Shown here one piece after another: positions 45,061 to 54,014 of a stretch of DNA of 64,000 bases. Source of the stretch: Flavobacterium laiguense (GTDB lineage: Bacteria; Bacteroidota; Bacteroidia; Flavobacteriales; Flavobacteriaceae); NCBI RefSeq assembly GCF_003097655.1, contig NZ_QCZH01000014.1, positions 1 to 64,000 of the forward strand, given 5' to 3'. The stretch's first letter is position 1, and every line of letters begins with the position of its first letter. The position numbers and the translations under genes are program-made. The notes beneath the pieces are model-generated. The model did no database searches. It was given only the letters and a program-made list of their open reading frames with translations, and was not told the origin of the DNA.

Positions 45061-45173
45061 GCATGACCCCAGTAGAAAAAGGGGCCAAATAAACAAACCG
45101 CTCATTCGGCCCCTTTCCCTACTGCGGTCGGGCTATCCATGCTACTTCGGTAGCTTATTCCTATCCCTCATGC
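45061..45173 (+). ncRNA. structured repeat-like element or RNA
   Basis: Three nested helices can be drawn. P1 is GCATGA (45061-45066) with TCATGC (45168-45173). P2 is 45070-45086 with 45108-45124: CAGTAG/CTACTG and AAAGGGGCC/GGCCCCTTT, separated by an AA/CC internal loop. P3 is GCTAC-TTCG-GTAGC (45141-45154). A single-stranded core reads GGTCGGGCTATCC. I recall close relatives with this core as an extragenic repeat in many Flavobacteria. Whether it is an RNA gene or a DNA element is open; no promoter is seen and it follows the pnp terminator. Confidence 0.5.
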
Positions 45174-45838
45174 AATCGTAAAACGAGAAATTTAGATCTT
45201 AAAACAACTTTCAATTTATCCACGGTATACTACCCAAACGCATTATATTTTGATTAAACAGAATTTTATAATTTTTCATTTCAACAAAGTAAAACCGATC
45301 ACCAACGAAAAGGAGAAGTAAATTACATCAAACAAACGTACTATACTCTTCTTTGTTCTTAAGAATAGCAAAAATTCGAGTCAATGCATCAAAAACAATG
45401 AGATACCACCAAAAACTTATTACCCTTTACGTATTCTTTGTAGTCTTTGCAGCAAAACACAAAAAACGTTATGATCTTTGATACTATACCTTTTCAATTC
45501 TTTTTTTTTATAAATTTAGTTGCATTCTCTTCAATCTGCCTACCATTTAAACCAAACCACAAAACACTGTATTTCTAAAATAATTTGTGCCATTTATTAC
45601 ATCTTTAGTTGCTTTTGTGGTTAACAAAAAACCAAACACTTTTATATCTGTAATAAAAAACATTATGCTCTTCCTGTTAAACAAATCTATTTCTTTTAAG
45701 ACCAACTTGTTATACACATTCTATCAAGAATAACTCAAACATTTATATAAAAAAAATAACACAAACAGCACAGATTATTCAAAGAAAAAAAATATCTTTA
45801 ACGTGAAAATTATTAACAATTCACCAAAAAAAACAACT
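45174..45838. other. 650-base intergenic stretch, no gene seen
   Basis: It is very AT-rich, with stops in all frames. It contains fragments such as CTTTGTAGTCTTTGCAG (45435-45451) that look like decayed dispersed repeats. It serves as the upstream region of the orphan gene at 45839; no promoter with both boxes was found. Confidence 0.45.
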
Positions 45839-46267
45839 ATGTCTGATCCAACAATGCCTTGCCCTCCTGAATGCTATCCAACTATTCAAGTTACACAAAT
45901 TAACACAGTCCCATTTACATTCGGTAAAAACTTAGAAGTACACTACCCCGTTGCTCCCTTAGTCTCTGCGAAATGGTACACTAATGACGACAAGCATAAA
46001 ACCTTAAAAATTAGAGCTACCTTATACATTGATTCTCAAAACAAAGTTACACCTTATGTAGAACCAAATCCAGTAGTAATTAAAGGTTCTTTACAATTGT
46101 ATTTTGATTACAACTATAGAGAAGAAAGACCCGTTAGTGTGAATGTATGGTACATAGAATTAGATTACCCCCAAAATTCTGCTGCTCCCATCACTAGCAT
46201 TACTTCTTACTTGAGAGACTTAGACCCTGAGACCTCTAGAGGGACTGTGACATCAGTGGGTGACTAA
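45839..46267 (+). CDS. hypothetical protein
   Basis: This 142-aa protein starts MSDPTMPCPPECYPT and is beta-rich with many prolines and tyrosines. It has no signal peptide. A GTG at 45803 would add 12 low-complexity residues and is not favoured. No family is recognised. It is flanked by long AT-rich spacers and lies just before the TPR-kinase/LytTR pair, which might control it; that is only proximity. Confidence 0.5.
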   Translation: MSDPTMPCPPECYPTIQVTQINTVPFTFGKNLEVHYPVAPLVSAKWYTNDDKHKTLKIRATLYIDSQNKVTPYVEPNPVVIKGSLQLYFDYNYREERPVSVNVWYIELDYPQNSAAPITSITSYLRDLDPETSRGTVTSVGD

Positions 46268-46376
46268 TAAATAAAGGCTTACAAATTAATAGTACAAGTA
46301 ATTCACATCGTTTATTTAAAACTTTATAATTTAAAATAAACTATGTTTTTTTATTACAATTTAAATAAAATCAGCA

Positions 46377-48122
46377 ATGCCAAAATTTAACTTTTTAATT
46401 TTTCTAATAATTTCATTATCCTCTTTTTTGTTATCATCTCAATCACAATCTACTAACAAACTATTTAATGATGTAATTCAAAAAAAAGCAAAAAACTTTA
46501 AAAAGGAAACAAATTTCAACAAAGCACAGGATTATTTTATTAAAAAAAACTGGGATTCTACTTTAATTTATTCATTAAAACAAATAAATTCAAGCAAAAA
46601 TAAAGAGTTGGCAGATTATTGTCATTTTTTTAGGGGATGCGGTCATATTAAATTAAAACTTTATAAGGAAGCCAGAACTGAGTTACATTTAATTTCAAAA
46701 AAATTCATTTATTACCCATTAGTTAATAAAAACCTAGGACAAATCTCACTAGAATTAAAAGAATTCGAAAAAGCAATTTATTATTTTAAAGAAGTCGAAA
46801 AACTCCCTATTACAAACAATCAAGGCTATAAAATAAGCATCATTTATGAAAATTTAGGCATTTGTTATTTACACCTCAATCAATTTCCCAAAGCCGAAGA
46901 ATACCTGTTTAAAAGTCTCCAAATTCAAGAAAAAGAAAAAGAAAAAGACCCAGTATCTTTGATTTCATTGTATATGGATATTGCAAATTTATATTATGTA
47001 CAATACAAAGATGCACAAGCCATTCCGTATTTTAAAAAAGCCTACACTTTATCGAAAAAAGTAAAAGATTTTGACAAAAAAAGAGACGCTTCTAAAAACA
47101 TGGCAGTTGTAGAGGAAAACAGAGGCAACTTCAAAAAAGCCTTAATCTACAGAAAAGAATCCGAGCAATGGAAAGATTCTCTCAACAACCAAAACAAAGT
47201 CTGGGCACTCGCAGACTATGAGAAAAAATATGCGGTAGCGCAAAAACAAAAACAAATCTCGGTACTTAAGGTAGCCAACAAACTAAAAGATACGCAACGC
47301 AATACCATGTTTTTTTCCACATTGGGCTTATTGTTGCTTCTGGTAGGAGGCGTTTATGTCTATGGCCAAAAAGTAAAAAACGCCAAAATCATCCTGACAC
47401 AAAAAGAAAAACTAGACGAGCTCAACGCTACCAAGGACCAATTGTTCTCCATAGTAAGCCATGATCTACGCTCCTCTGTCAATGCGCTCAAAACCAGTAA
47501 TACCAAACTCACATATTCGCTAGAAACCAAAAACTACAGCGAGCTAGACCAGCTGCTGCACCAAAACAGCGCGATTGCAAACGGCGCCTACAGTTTGCTG
47601 GACAACTTGCTCCATTGGGCGTTGTTGCAAACCAAACAATTGTATTTCAGCAAAGATTCGGTGCATTTGCACTCTATCGTGCAACAAATAGAACACAACT
47701 ACAAACCGTTACTGCACGACAAAAGTATTGCTTTTGAGAACGCCGTTTCCAAAAACAGTTTTATCTTCGTGGATCTCGATTCGCTAAAAATCGTTTTGCG
47801 TAACCTACTCGACAACGCTATCAAATTCTCTCCAGAGAACAGCAAAATCAGTTTTTATACCCTCGAAACCAATAGCAATTTTTGCCAACTTGTAATTCAG
47901 GACTACGGTTTGGGCATGAGCCAAAACACAATAAACGAATTGCTAGAAGACAACGAACTATTAGCCAAGAAAAGCAATTCGGAGATAATAGGAACTGGCC
48001 TTGGAATGCAATTGTGCAAACAAATGATCAAGAAAAATAGCGGGACTTTTGCTATAGAAAGCGAACTCAACAAAGGAACCAAGATGATACTTTCGTTCCC
48101 AAAAACAGAACAAAATGGATAA
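46377..48122 (+). CDS. TPR-containing sensor histidine kinase
   Basis: The 581-aa kinase has signal peptide ISLSSFLLSSQSQS, periplasmic tetratricopeptide repeats (about 75-275; AKAEEYLFKSLQIQ-like units) and one membrane helix (about 313-330). A coiled linker leads to the HisKA phospho-acceptor His in SIVSHDLRSSV (near 362). The HATPase domain has N box LLDNAIKFSP, DYGLGMS and GTGLGMQLCKQM. It should sense a periplasmic signal and phosphorylate the regulator encoded next, whose gene it overlaps by 8 bases. The C-terminal half is richer in G+C than the first half. Confidence 0.9.
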   Translation: MPKFNFLIFLIISLSSFLLSSQSQSTNKLFNDVIQKKAKNFKKETNFNKAQDYFIKKNWDSTLIYSLKQINSSKNKELADYCHFFRGCGHIKLKLYKEARTELHLISKKFIYYPLVNKNLGQISLELKEFEKAIYYFKEVEKLPITNNQGYKISIIYENLGICYLHLNQFPKAEEYLFKSLQIQEKEKEKDPVSLISLYMDIANLYYVQYKDAQAIPYFKKAYTLSKKVKDFDKKRDASKNMAVVEENRGNFKKALIYRKESEQWKDSLNNQNKVWALADYEKKYAVAQKQKQISVLKVANKLKDTQRNTMFFSTLGLLLLLVGGVYVYGQKVKNAKIILTQKEKLDELNATKDQLFSIVSHDLRSSVNALKTSNTKLTYSLETKNYSELDQLLHQNSAIANGAYSLLDNLLHWALLQTKQLYFSKDSVHLHSIVQQIEHNYKPLLHDKSIAFENAVSKNSFIFVDLDSLKIVLRNLLDNAIKFSPENSKISFYTLETNSNFCQLVIQDYGLGMSQNTINELLEDNELLAKKSNSEIIGTGLGMQLCKQMIKKNSGTFAIESELNKGTKMILSFPKTEQNG

Positions 48123-48861
48123 CATCAACGTACTTATTATAGAAGACACCCCAGAGCAAAGTGATGCGCTGAGCAATGTCTTACTGGCCAACAAATACAA
48201 CATTGTAGGCGTGGCCAGAAATTATACCGATGCCCTAACTTTATTCTACCAAAACCCCGTAGACATCATTGTAATCGATGTCTTTCTTAACGAAAAACCA
48301 GACGGAATCACCTTTGCCGAGACCATCAACATTGTACCAAATGCCTCCAAACCATTTGTGTTTTTAACCAGTTCACAAGACCGGCAGATTTTTGAGAGAG
48401 CCAAATTGACCAAGCCTTTCAGCTTCTTGATGAAACCCTTCAACGAATTGGAAATTCTCTATGCTCTGGAAATGGCTGTCGAAAAATTCTACGAGCAAAC
48501 CAATGTTTTCCTGAGCGAAGACCAAGACACCGTAATCAGCAATGATTATATGTTTATCAAAAAGAAAAACGCACTCAAGAAAGTGTCCCTTCAAGACATC
48601 CTATACATCGAAGTCGAGGATCGTTATTGCAACATCATCACCGAGAAAGAAAAATTTGTCATCTTGATTTCACTCACCAAAATCAGCGCATTGCTCGACA
48701 AAAACAAATTCACCCGAACCCACAGAAACTACATTGTCAACACCGATAAAATAGAGGAAATCATTCTGGCTGACAACCTTATCATCCTCAAAGGGGGGCA
48801 TAAAGTAAACCTGAGCTATTCCTATAAAGATTTCATAAAAAAAATGAATATTTTGTCGTAA
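48115..48861 (+). CDS. LytTR-type response regulator
   Basis: This 248-aa regulator has a receiver domain (1-125) with acidic pocket IIEDTPEQ, phospho-acceptor Asp55 in IIVIDVFLN, and the switch Thr/Lys in FLTSSQD and SFLMKPF. Its LytTR DNA-binding domain (about 145-245) contains DILYIEVEDRYCNI and FTRTHRNYIVN. It overlaps the kinase gene by ATGGATAA, so the two make a coupled two-component system. Confidence 0.93.
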   Translation: MDNINVLIIEDTPEQSDALSNVLLANKYNIVGVARNYTDALTLFYQNPVDIIVIDVFLNEKPDGITFAETINIVPNASKPFVFLTSSQDRQIFERAKLTKPFSFLMKPFNELEILYALEMAVEKFYEQTNVFLSEDQDTVISNDYMFIKKKNALKKVSLQDILYIEVEDRYCNIITEKEKFVILISLTKISALLDKNKFTRTHRNYIVNTDKIEEIILADNLIILKGGHKVNLSYSYKDFIKKMNILS

Positions 48862-48891
48862 TCCCATAAAGAGAAACGTACCGAACCAAAT

Positions 48892-48917
48892 CTTCCCCAA
48901 AAGGGAAGTTTTTTTTT
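48892..48917 (+). terminator. terminator of the two-component operon
   Basis: CTTCCC pairs with GGGAAG around CAAAA, followed by a run of T, 31 bases after the stop. Confidence 0.8.
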
Positions 48918-49061
48918 ATGATTTCTTCCCAGTAGACAGAATTCTTATCAACGTCTCCTCCTATGGTTATCTCGTGACAACAATTACAGCTTTCATGACA
49001 TTTCAACTTTTAGTTTTTGAATTCTTAAGTAGTTTTACTTCAGAAAACAAAACAAACAATC

Positions 49062-49301
49062 ATGAAACTAGAAATTAACAACCACCCAATTATGCAACTG
49101 AAAACAATATTAAACAAAATAAACCCATGGGTTGGACTTATAGGCTCATTGTGCCTCATCATCCCAAGTCTATATGACATTCTAGACGAACCGTTAACAC
49201 TAAGCAGTGACCATCTAGCCCTAGCTTCTGGTGTATTCTTTATGATTGTATTTTTAAAAGAAATATTCGATAGAATTATCAACTTAGAAGGAATGGAATA
49301 A
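49062..49301 (+). CDS. small membrane protein
   Basis: This 79-aa protein has two hydrophobic helices (WVGLIGSLCLIIPSLYDIL and LALASGVFFMIVFLKEIF) and charged ends. It has a good ATG at 49062; 49092 is a second choice. An overlapping frame on the other strand is judged a shadow. No family is recognised. It lies alone between the two-component operon and rpoD, with a terminator after it. Confidence 0.55.
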   Translation: MKLEINNHPIMQLKTILNKINPWVGLIGSLCLIIPSLYDILDEPLTLSSDHLALASGVFFMIVFLKEIFDRIINLEGME

Positions 49302-49392
49302 ATTAAAAAACCAAAAAAAATAGCCTATGCCATTTAGCGCTATTTCTTGTATAAACTAGACTTTCCAATAAACAATTAAATTAGTTAGAATT

Positions 49393-49424
49393 ACCTGTTT
49401 CATCGTTTTGAAGCAGGTTTTTTT
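49393..49424 (+). terminator. terminator upstream of rpoD
   Basis: The stem ACCTGTTTC/GAAGCAGGT (one T-G) is followed by seven T. It ends the transcript of the small membrane gene. Confidence 0.75.
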
Positions 49425-49454
49425 ATCTATTTTGAAAATAACAGCTCTTTTTGC

Positions 49455-49489
49455 AACTTTTTTGAAACTAGTTGTAACTTTTTTGAAAC
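49455..49489 (+). promoter_or_regulatory. double 14-bp direct repeat upstream of rpoD
   Basis: AACTTTTTTGAAAC occurs exactly twice, at 49455-49468 and 49476-49489, with starts 21 bases (two helix turns) apart, about 50-80 bases before the rpoD ATG. The spacing places both copies on the same DNA face, as for a regulator dimer site or overlapping -33 elements. Confidence 0.5.
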
Positions 49490-49537
49490 CCCGTACGTAT
49501 AACCATTTGTACACTTAAAAATTGAGGAGACAAAAAC

Positions 49538-50401
49538 ATGAGACAACTTAAAATTACCAAGCAGGTTACCAATCGTGAAACTGCTTCATTAGACAAATAT
49601 TTACAAGAAATTGGAAAAGTTGACCTTATTACCGCTGACGAAGAGGTAGAATTAGCTCAAAAGATAAAAGCTGGGGACCAAAGAGCCTTAGAGAAATTAA
49701 CAAAAGCCAATTTACGTTTCGTAGTTTCGGTAGCCAAACAATATCAAAATCAAGGACTTACCCTTCCCGATTTGATCAACGAGGGAAATTTAGGATTGAT
49801 AAAAGCAGCACAACGTTTTGATGAAACTCGTGGTTTTAAATTCATTTCATATGCTGTTTGGTGGATTCGTCAATCGATACTTCAAGCTTTGGCAGAACAA
49901 TCTCGTATCGTTCGTTTGCCTTTAAATAAAATTGGTTCTATCAATAAAATCAACAAAATGTACGCTTTACTAGAGCAATCTAATGAGCGTCCACCATCTG
50001 CTGAGGAAATTGCAAAAGAACTAGACATGACTGTAAATGACGTAAAAGAGTCTATGAAAAACTCTGGTCGTCACTTATCTATGGATGCACCTCTTGTAGA
50101 AGGAGAAGATTCAAACCTTTATGATGTATTGCGTTCAGGTGAATCTCCAAACCCAGACAGAGAATTAATACACGAATCATTGCGTACCGAAATCGAACGT
50201 TCATTAGAGACATTAACTCCAAGAGAGGCAGATGTGGTTCGTTTGTACTTTGGTCTTGGTGATCAACACCCAATGACACTGGAAGAAATAGGCGAAACTT
50301 TCGACCTAACTCGTGAGCGTGTACGTCAAATCAAGGAAAAAGCAATCCGTAGATTAAAACATACTTCTAGAAGTAAAATATTAAAAACATATTTAGGTTA
50401 A
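49538..50401 (+). CDS. rpoD: primary sigma factor RpoD/SigA
   Basis: The 287-aa sigma-70 factor has region 1.2 ([24 protein letters not shown]), 2.1-2.4 ([48 protein letters not shown]), region 3 ([14 protein letters not shown]) and 4 ([27 protein letters not shown]). It lacks region 1.1 and the non-conserved insert, as expected for the Bacteroidetes housekeeping sigma, which reads the TAnnTTTG promoters noted here. Confidence 0.96.
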   Translation: MRQLKITKQVTNRETASLDKYLQEIGKVDLITADEEVELAQKIKAGDQRALEKLTKANLRFVVSVAKQYQNQGLTLPDLINEGNLGLIKAAQRFDETRGFKFISYAVWWIRQSILQALAEQSRIVRLPLNKIGSINKINKMYALLEQSNERPPSAEEIAKELDMTVNDVKESMKNSGRHLSMDAPLVEGEDSNLYDVLRSGESPNPDRELIHESLRTEIERSLETLTPREADVVRLYFGLGDQHPMTLEEIGETFDLTRERVRQIKEKAIRRLKHTSRSKILKTYLG

Positions 50402-50468
50402 TTTAAAATATCCCCAAATTAAAATTTTTAAATACTCTAATTTTTAAATCTTTTAATTCAAAGTGAAC

Positions 50469-50496
50469 AACAGTCTGATTAACTGTTCGTTTTTTG
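50469..50496 (+). terminator. first terminator after rpoD
   Basis: AACAGT pairs with ACTGTT around loop CTGATTA, with a T run after it. Confidence 0.6.
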
Positions 50497-50508
50497 ATTG
50501 ATGATTGA

Positions 50509-50540
50509 AACTCCGGCTGATTACCGGAGTTTTATTTTTT
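50509..50540 (+). terminator. second terminator after rpoD
   Basis: AACTCCGG pairs perfectly with CCGGAGTT; its loop CTGATTA is the same as in the stem at 50469. A T-rich tail follows. Confidence 0.75.
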
Positions 50541-50629
50541 TAAATAACCATAGCATTCAATATATTTTATTTATGTTCCAATCAGAAATCAAAAAAAATC
50601 GTTAAGCTTTGCGATCTTTGCAAAAATCT

Positions 50630-50661
50630 TTGCGCCTTTGCGGTTAAAAAAGCTAATTTTG
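50630..50661 (+). promoter_or_regulatory. promoter of rpe
   Basis: TTG at 50630-50632 and TAATTTTG at 50654-50661 are 21 bases apart. The -33 box lies inside a run of TTTGCG words of the kind seen in dispersed repeats, so repeat sequence may have been recruited as a promoter. Confidence 0.5.
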
Positions 50662-50720
50662 CAAAAAACTACAAACTAGTAAAGATGCACCGCTGTGCAT
50701 CTCAACGTAAAAACTACACA

Positions 50721-51383
50721 ATGAAGAACACACTTATTGCCCCTTCAGTACTGGCTGCCGATTTTGCCAATCTGCAACGTGACATAGAAATGATCAACAA
50801 CAGTGAAGCCGACTGGTTTCATATAGACATCATGGATGGTGTTTTTGTTCCAAACATTTCCTTTGGAATGCCCGTTTTAGATGCGATTAACAGACATGCA
50901 AAAAAAACAATTGATGTACATTTGATGATTGTCAATCCAGACCAATACATCAAAACATTCAAGGAATTGGGAACCGATATCCTAACGGTACACTATGAAG
51001 CTTGCACACACTTGCACAGAACCCTACAGGCTATCAAATCCGAAGGAATGAAAGCAGGAGTCGCCCTTAACCCTCACACCAACATTGATTTATTGGAAGA
51101 CATCATCAATGACATCGACATGGTTTGCATCATGAGTGTGAATCCCGGTTTTGGAGGACAGTCTTTTATAGAAAACACTTACACAAAAGTAAAAAAACTA
51201 AAAGAACTGATTACTCGAAAAGGAGCAACCACCCTTATAGAAATTGATGGCGGTGTAACCAATAAAAATGCTCTACAGCTAGTAGAGGCCGGAGCTGATG
51301 TACTTGTAGCAGGAAGCTTTGTTTTTAAGGCTGACAACCCAACACAAACCATCGCCGATTTAAAAAAATTGACAACGGTATAA
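50721..51383 (+). CDS. rpe: ribulose-phosphate 3-epimerase
   Basis: The 220-aa TIM-barrel enzyme of the pentose phosphate pathway has SVLAADFANL, WFHIDIMDGVFVPNISFG (metal-binding His and Asp), HLMIVNPDQYI, MSVNPGFGGQSF and EIDGGVTNKNA. ATG 50721 gives the standard N-terminus; the ATG at 50685 adds 12 unrelated residues. Confidence 0.95.
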   Translation: MKNTLIAPSVLAADFANLQRDIEMINNSEADWFHIDIMDGVFVPNISFGMPVLDAINRHAKKTIDVHLMIVNPDQYIKTFKELGTDILTVHYEACTHLHRTLQAIKSEGMKAGVALNPHTNIDLLEDIINDIDMVCIMSVNPGFGGQSFIENTYTKVKKLKELITRKGATTLIEIDGGVTNKNALQLVEAGADVLVAGSFVFKADNPTQTIADLKKLTTV

Positions 51384-51387
51384 AAAT

Positions 51388-51430
51388 ACAAAAGTCCCAA
51401 TACTCTTCCTGAGCATTGGGACTTTTTTCA
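51388..51430. terminator. bidirectional terminator
   Basis: A perfect 11-bp stem AAAGTCCCAAT/ATTGGGACTTT has A and T runs on either side. It lies between convergent rpe and the CBS gene. Confidence 0.85.
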
Positions 51431-51440
51431 TAACAACCCT

Positions 51441-51863
51441 TTATTTATACTGATCAATTAAATACTTAATAAGATCGGTCGTGGTTACAATTCCAACCAA
51501 CAAACTTCCTTCACAAACTGGCAAAGCATGAAATTCGTTGCTTGCCAAAATCTCTGCAGCTTCTTTAATAGTAGTTTCCGGAGAAATGGTAATTAATTTT
51601 TTGGCCATCACCTGCTCCACCGTAAACATATTATAAACAGTCGTATCTACAACCTCTTCGTCATCATCGATCGCATCTGCAAAAGAGATCCTCAATAAAT
51701 CGGTATAACTCAACATTCCTATTATGGTAGTTCCGCTTACTACCGGAATATGCCTAATTTTATGGTGTTTAAAAAGAGACTCCGCTTTTGTCAAATCATC
51801 TAAAACAGTCAATTTAATAATATTCTTTGTCATAATAGCCGACACTGGCACTCGATGTTTCAT
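51441..51863 (-). CDS. two-CBS-domain protein
   Basis: The 140-aa protein is a tandem CBS pair: PVSAIMTKNIIKLTVLDDL...HKIRHIPVVSGTTIIGMLSYTDLL and VEQVMAKKLITISPETTIKEAAEIL...FHALPVCEGSLLVGIVTTTDLIKYL. Such pairs bind adenosine nucleotides or S-adenosylmethionine. It has no fused effector domain, so it likely regulates a partner. A TAAATTTG box is at 51888-51895. Confidence 0.9.
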   Translation of the reverse strand: MKHRVPVSAIMTKNIIKLTVLDDLTKAESLFKHHKIRHIPVVSGTTIIGMLSYTDLLRISFADAIDDDEEVVDTTVYNMFTVEQVMAKKLITISPETTIKEAAEILASNEFHALPVCEGSLLVGIVTTTDLIKYLIDQYK

Positions 51864-51964
51864 AGCTCTTCTTTTTTAAATTATACCCAAATTTAAAAAA
51901 GAAAATCAATCCAAAATATGATGTTTATCAGTTGTTAAGTTATAAAGTTTAATTTAACCATAAA

Positions 51965-52777
51965 TTAAGGTCTCATATTCAACATCAAACAGACATTTTT
52001 ATAAAGATCGGGAAACTGCTTTTCAAATTCCAAAGGGGTTTCAAAATAGTGTTCGACTAGCACGGCAAGAAACTCAAACTGATTGGTAAAAGCATAAATC
52101 CTAAAATAGTTGGATTGAATTAGTTGCTCCCTAACAGTTGAGTCACTTACTTCTTCATTAATGATACTGTACATTCTGGAAAAAAGCATCACACCATTAT
52201 CATTACTTTGCAAACCTTGATAATGCAAGGCATGCGCAAATTCATGAATTCCGAGATTCAGATTATCATTTGTAATATCATATCCTTTTTGAAAATCTTC
52301 CCAAGAAAAAACAACCGCTTTCGCTTTGGGATTAAATTCTCCCTTATGATATTGTTGGGTAATCCTTGAAAAATAGACGGATGGATAAATTATTATTTTA
52401 TCAAAAACATCGCAAAGATACTGACGCATACCAAAAGATAACATGGTAAATGTGGCTGCAACATGTACTTTTACTTCTTCGGTAATTACAAAATTTTCAC
52501 GGCCTACAAATTCGTATTTCTCCATAAATCTAGCAATTCTATGCTCAAAATGGGTTTTATTTCTATCAGATAAACGTATATAAAAAGGAAATTGAGTATT
52601 TAAGAAGCGTAATGCGGTGGGGGTGATTTTCTTCTGAAAAAGGTAAAAATGAACAAAGAAGGGTCTACCAAATACTAAGCCGAAACAGTATTCCAGAAAC
52701 ATAAAAACAACGCCGACAAAAAAACCTAAAAAAATAAGAAAAACAACAAAAGTAAAAAGAAGGACAATGTTTTCCAT
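51965..52777 (-). CDS. M90 (MtfA-like) zinc peptidase
   Basis: This 270-aa protein has an N-terminal membrane segment (IVLLFTFVVFLIFLGFFVGVVF) and the catalytic HExxH in NLGIHEFAHALHYQG (near residue 180). Further downstream is FAVLVEHYFETP-like sequence, which carries the third ligand region (FLAVLVEHYFE). MtfA peptidases in enteric bacteria interact with the Mlc regulator; no Mlc is expected here. Its substrate is unknown. Confidence 0.8.
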   Translation of the reverse strand: MENIVLLFTFVVFLIFLGFFVGVVFMFLEYCFGLVFGRPFFVHFYLFQKKITPTALRFLNTQFPFYIRLSDRNKTHFEHRIARFMEKYEFVGRENFVITEEVKVHVAATFTMLSFGMRQYLCDVFDKIIIYPSVYFSRITQQYHKGEFNPKAKAVVFSWEDFQKGYDITNDNLNLGIHEFAHALHYQGLQSNDNGVMLFSRMYSIINEEVSDSTVREQLIQSNYFRIYAFTNQFEFLAVLVEHYFETPLEFEKQFPDLYKNVCLMLNMRP

Positions 52778-52894
52778 AAAATTGACTTAGAGCCTGTTTG
52801 AATTAATAGATACTAAAACTTAAAATATTTTATACTTACTTGTTTTTAAAAATGTGTTAACAAAACAATTTTGAACTTAGTACATCAGCCAATA

Positions 52895-53323
52895 CTATTC
52901 TTGTTTCAGTAATTTATCCCGTACTAAAAGAGCTTCAATCCCAGCCTCGGCAACTGCATGATCGTTATCTACGGAACTACCACTTACTCCAATAGCCCCA
53001 ATGACTATATCCTCATTATTTCTAATAGGAATTCCTCCTGGAAAAGTAATCAAACCTCCATTAGAATGTTCGATATGATACAAAGGACCACCCGGTTGGG
53101 AAAGTGTTCCTAAAACCCCCGTATTTTTTTGAAACAGACAAGCTGTTTTTGCTTTTCGAATTGAGATATCCGCCGCACCCAATAATGCTCCATCCATACG
53201 TGCAAACGCTAAAATATTGGTTCCTGCATCTACTATAGCAATATTCATTTTAGTATTTAATTCAACTGCTTTCTGTTTTGCTCCAGCAATTATTTTTTCA
53301 GCTTGTTCTAAGGTAATATTCAT
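52895..53323 (-). CDS. GlcG/HbpS family heme-binding-type protein
   Basis: The 142-aa single domain includes [61 protein letters not shown] and [21 protein letters not shown]. That is the GlcG/HbpS (formerly DUF336) fold, some members of which bind heme or sense oxidative stress. ATG 53323 is chosen; the frame upstream starts only at a TTG. It has no signal peptide, so it is cytoplasmic. Confidence 0.85.
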   Translation of the reverse strand: MNITLEQAEKIIAGAKQKAVELNTKMNIAIVDAGTNILAFARMDGALLGAADISIRKAKTACLFQKNTGVLGTLSQPGGPLYHIEHSNGGLITFPGGIPIRNNEDIVIGAIGVSGSSVDNDHAVAEAGIEALLVRDKLLKQE

Positions 53324-53386
53324 TTTTCTAAATTTAACAGTTCTCAATTTATTATTTCAACAGAAACCTATTTTAAACGCTTATTT

Positions 53387-53416
53387 ATAAAAAAAGCAAG
53401 CTGAATTAGCTTGCTT
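53387..53416 (-). terminator. terminator of tRNA-Arg
   Basis: A perfect 9-bp stem AAGCAAGCT/AGCTTGCTT lies 7 bases after the tRNA 3' end (minus strand), followed by a T run. Confidence 0.8.
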
Positions 53417-53422
53417 AAGTTG

Positions 53423-53496
53423 TGACCACGGCAGGGTTCGAACCTGCAACCCTCAGAGTCGAAATCTGATATTCTATCCAGTTGAACTACGCAGTC
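53423..53496 (-). tRNA. tRNA-Arg (anticodon TCG)
   Basis: The 74-base cloverleaf has acceptor GACTGCG/CGTGGTC, D stem GTTC/GAAT, anticodon stem TCAGA/TCTGA with loop TTTCGAC (anticodon TCG, codon CGA) and T arm GCAGG/CCTGC with TTCGAAC. The discriminator base is A and CCA is not encoded. Confidence 0.93.
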
Positions 53497-53564
53497 AGTT
53501 GATTTTAGATTGTAGATATAAGATTGCAGATTTTAGATTTAAAATCTGCAATCAATAGTCTTTT

Positions 53565-54014
53565 TTATGTCAATAATTTCTTCACGATAGTAGAAATGGT
53601 TTTTCCTTCGGCTGTTCCTCCTAGTTGAGCAGCTGCCAATCCCATTACTTTACCCATAGATGCAATTCCTGACGCTCCTGTTTCGGTAATGATTTTAGCG
53701 ATCACAACTTCTACTTCAGCTTCACTTAATTGAGCTGGCAAGAATTTTTCGATTACGGCAATTTGTGCCAATTCTGGTTCAGCCAAATCCAAACGATTTT
53801 GCTCAGTAAATATTTTGGCACTATCCTTACGAGTTTTAACCAATTTTTGAAGTAATTTAATCTCGTCATCTGCCGAGATTTCTTCTTTTGAACCTGAGGC
53901 TGTTTGCGCCAATAAAATTTCAGATTTTATAGCTCTTAAGGCTTCTAATGCTACTGTATCTTTGGCTCTCATGGCGGTTTTGATTTCGTCCATGATTTGT
54001 ATTGATAAACTCAT
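53565..54014 (-). CDS. GatB/YqeY domain protein
   Basis: This 149-aa helical protein is homologous to the C-terminal (tRNA-contacting) domain of GatB and stands alone as YqeY. Key stretches are MDEIKTAMRAKDTVALEALRAIKSEI and EKFLPAQLSEAEVE, with the GKVMGLAAAQLGGTAEGKTIS end. Its function is not settled. It lies downstream of ftsZ on the same strand, with a terminator between them. Confidence 0.9.
   Translation of the reverse strand: MSLSIQIMDEIKTAMRAKDTVALEALRAIKSEILLAQTASGSKEEISADDEIKLLQKLVKTRKDSAKIFTEQNRLDLAEPELAQIAVIEKFLPAQLSEAEVEVVIAKIITETGASGIASMGKVMGLAAAQLGGTAEGKTISTIVKKLLT

Noticed and set aside
49040..49282. 80-aa minus-strand frame opposite the small membrane protein
   Set aside because: The plus-strand frame has a better start and a membrane-protein pattern, and the minus frame would lack a promoter.
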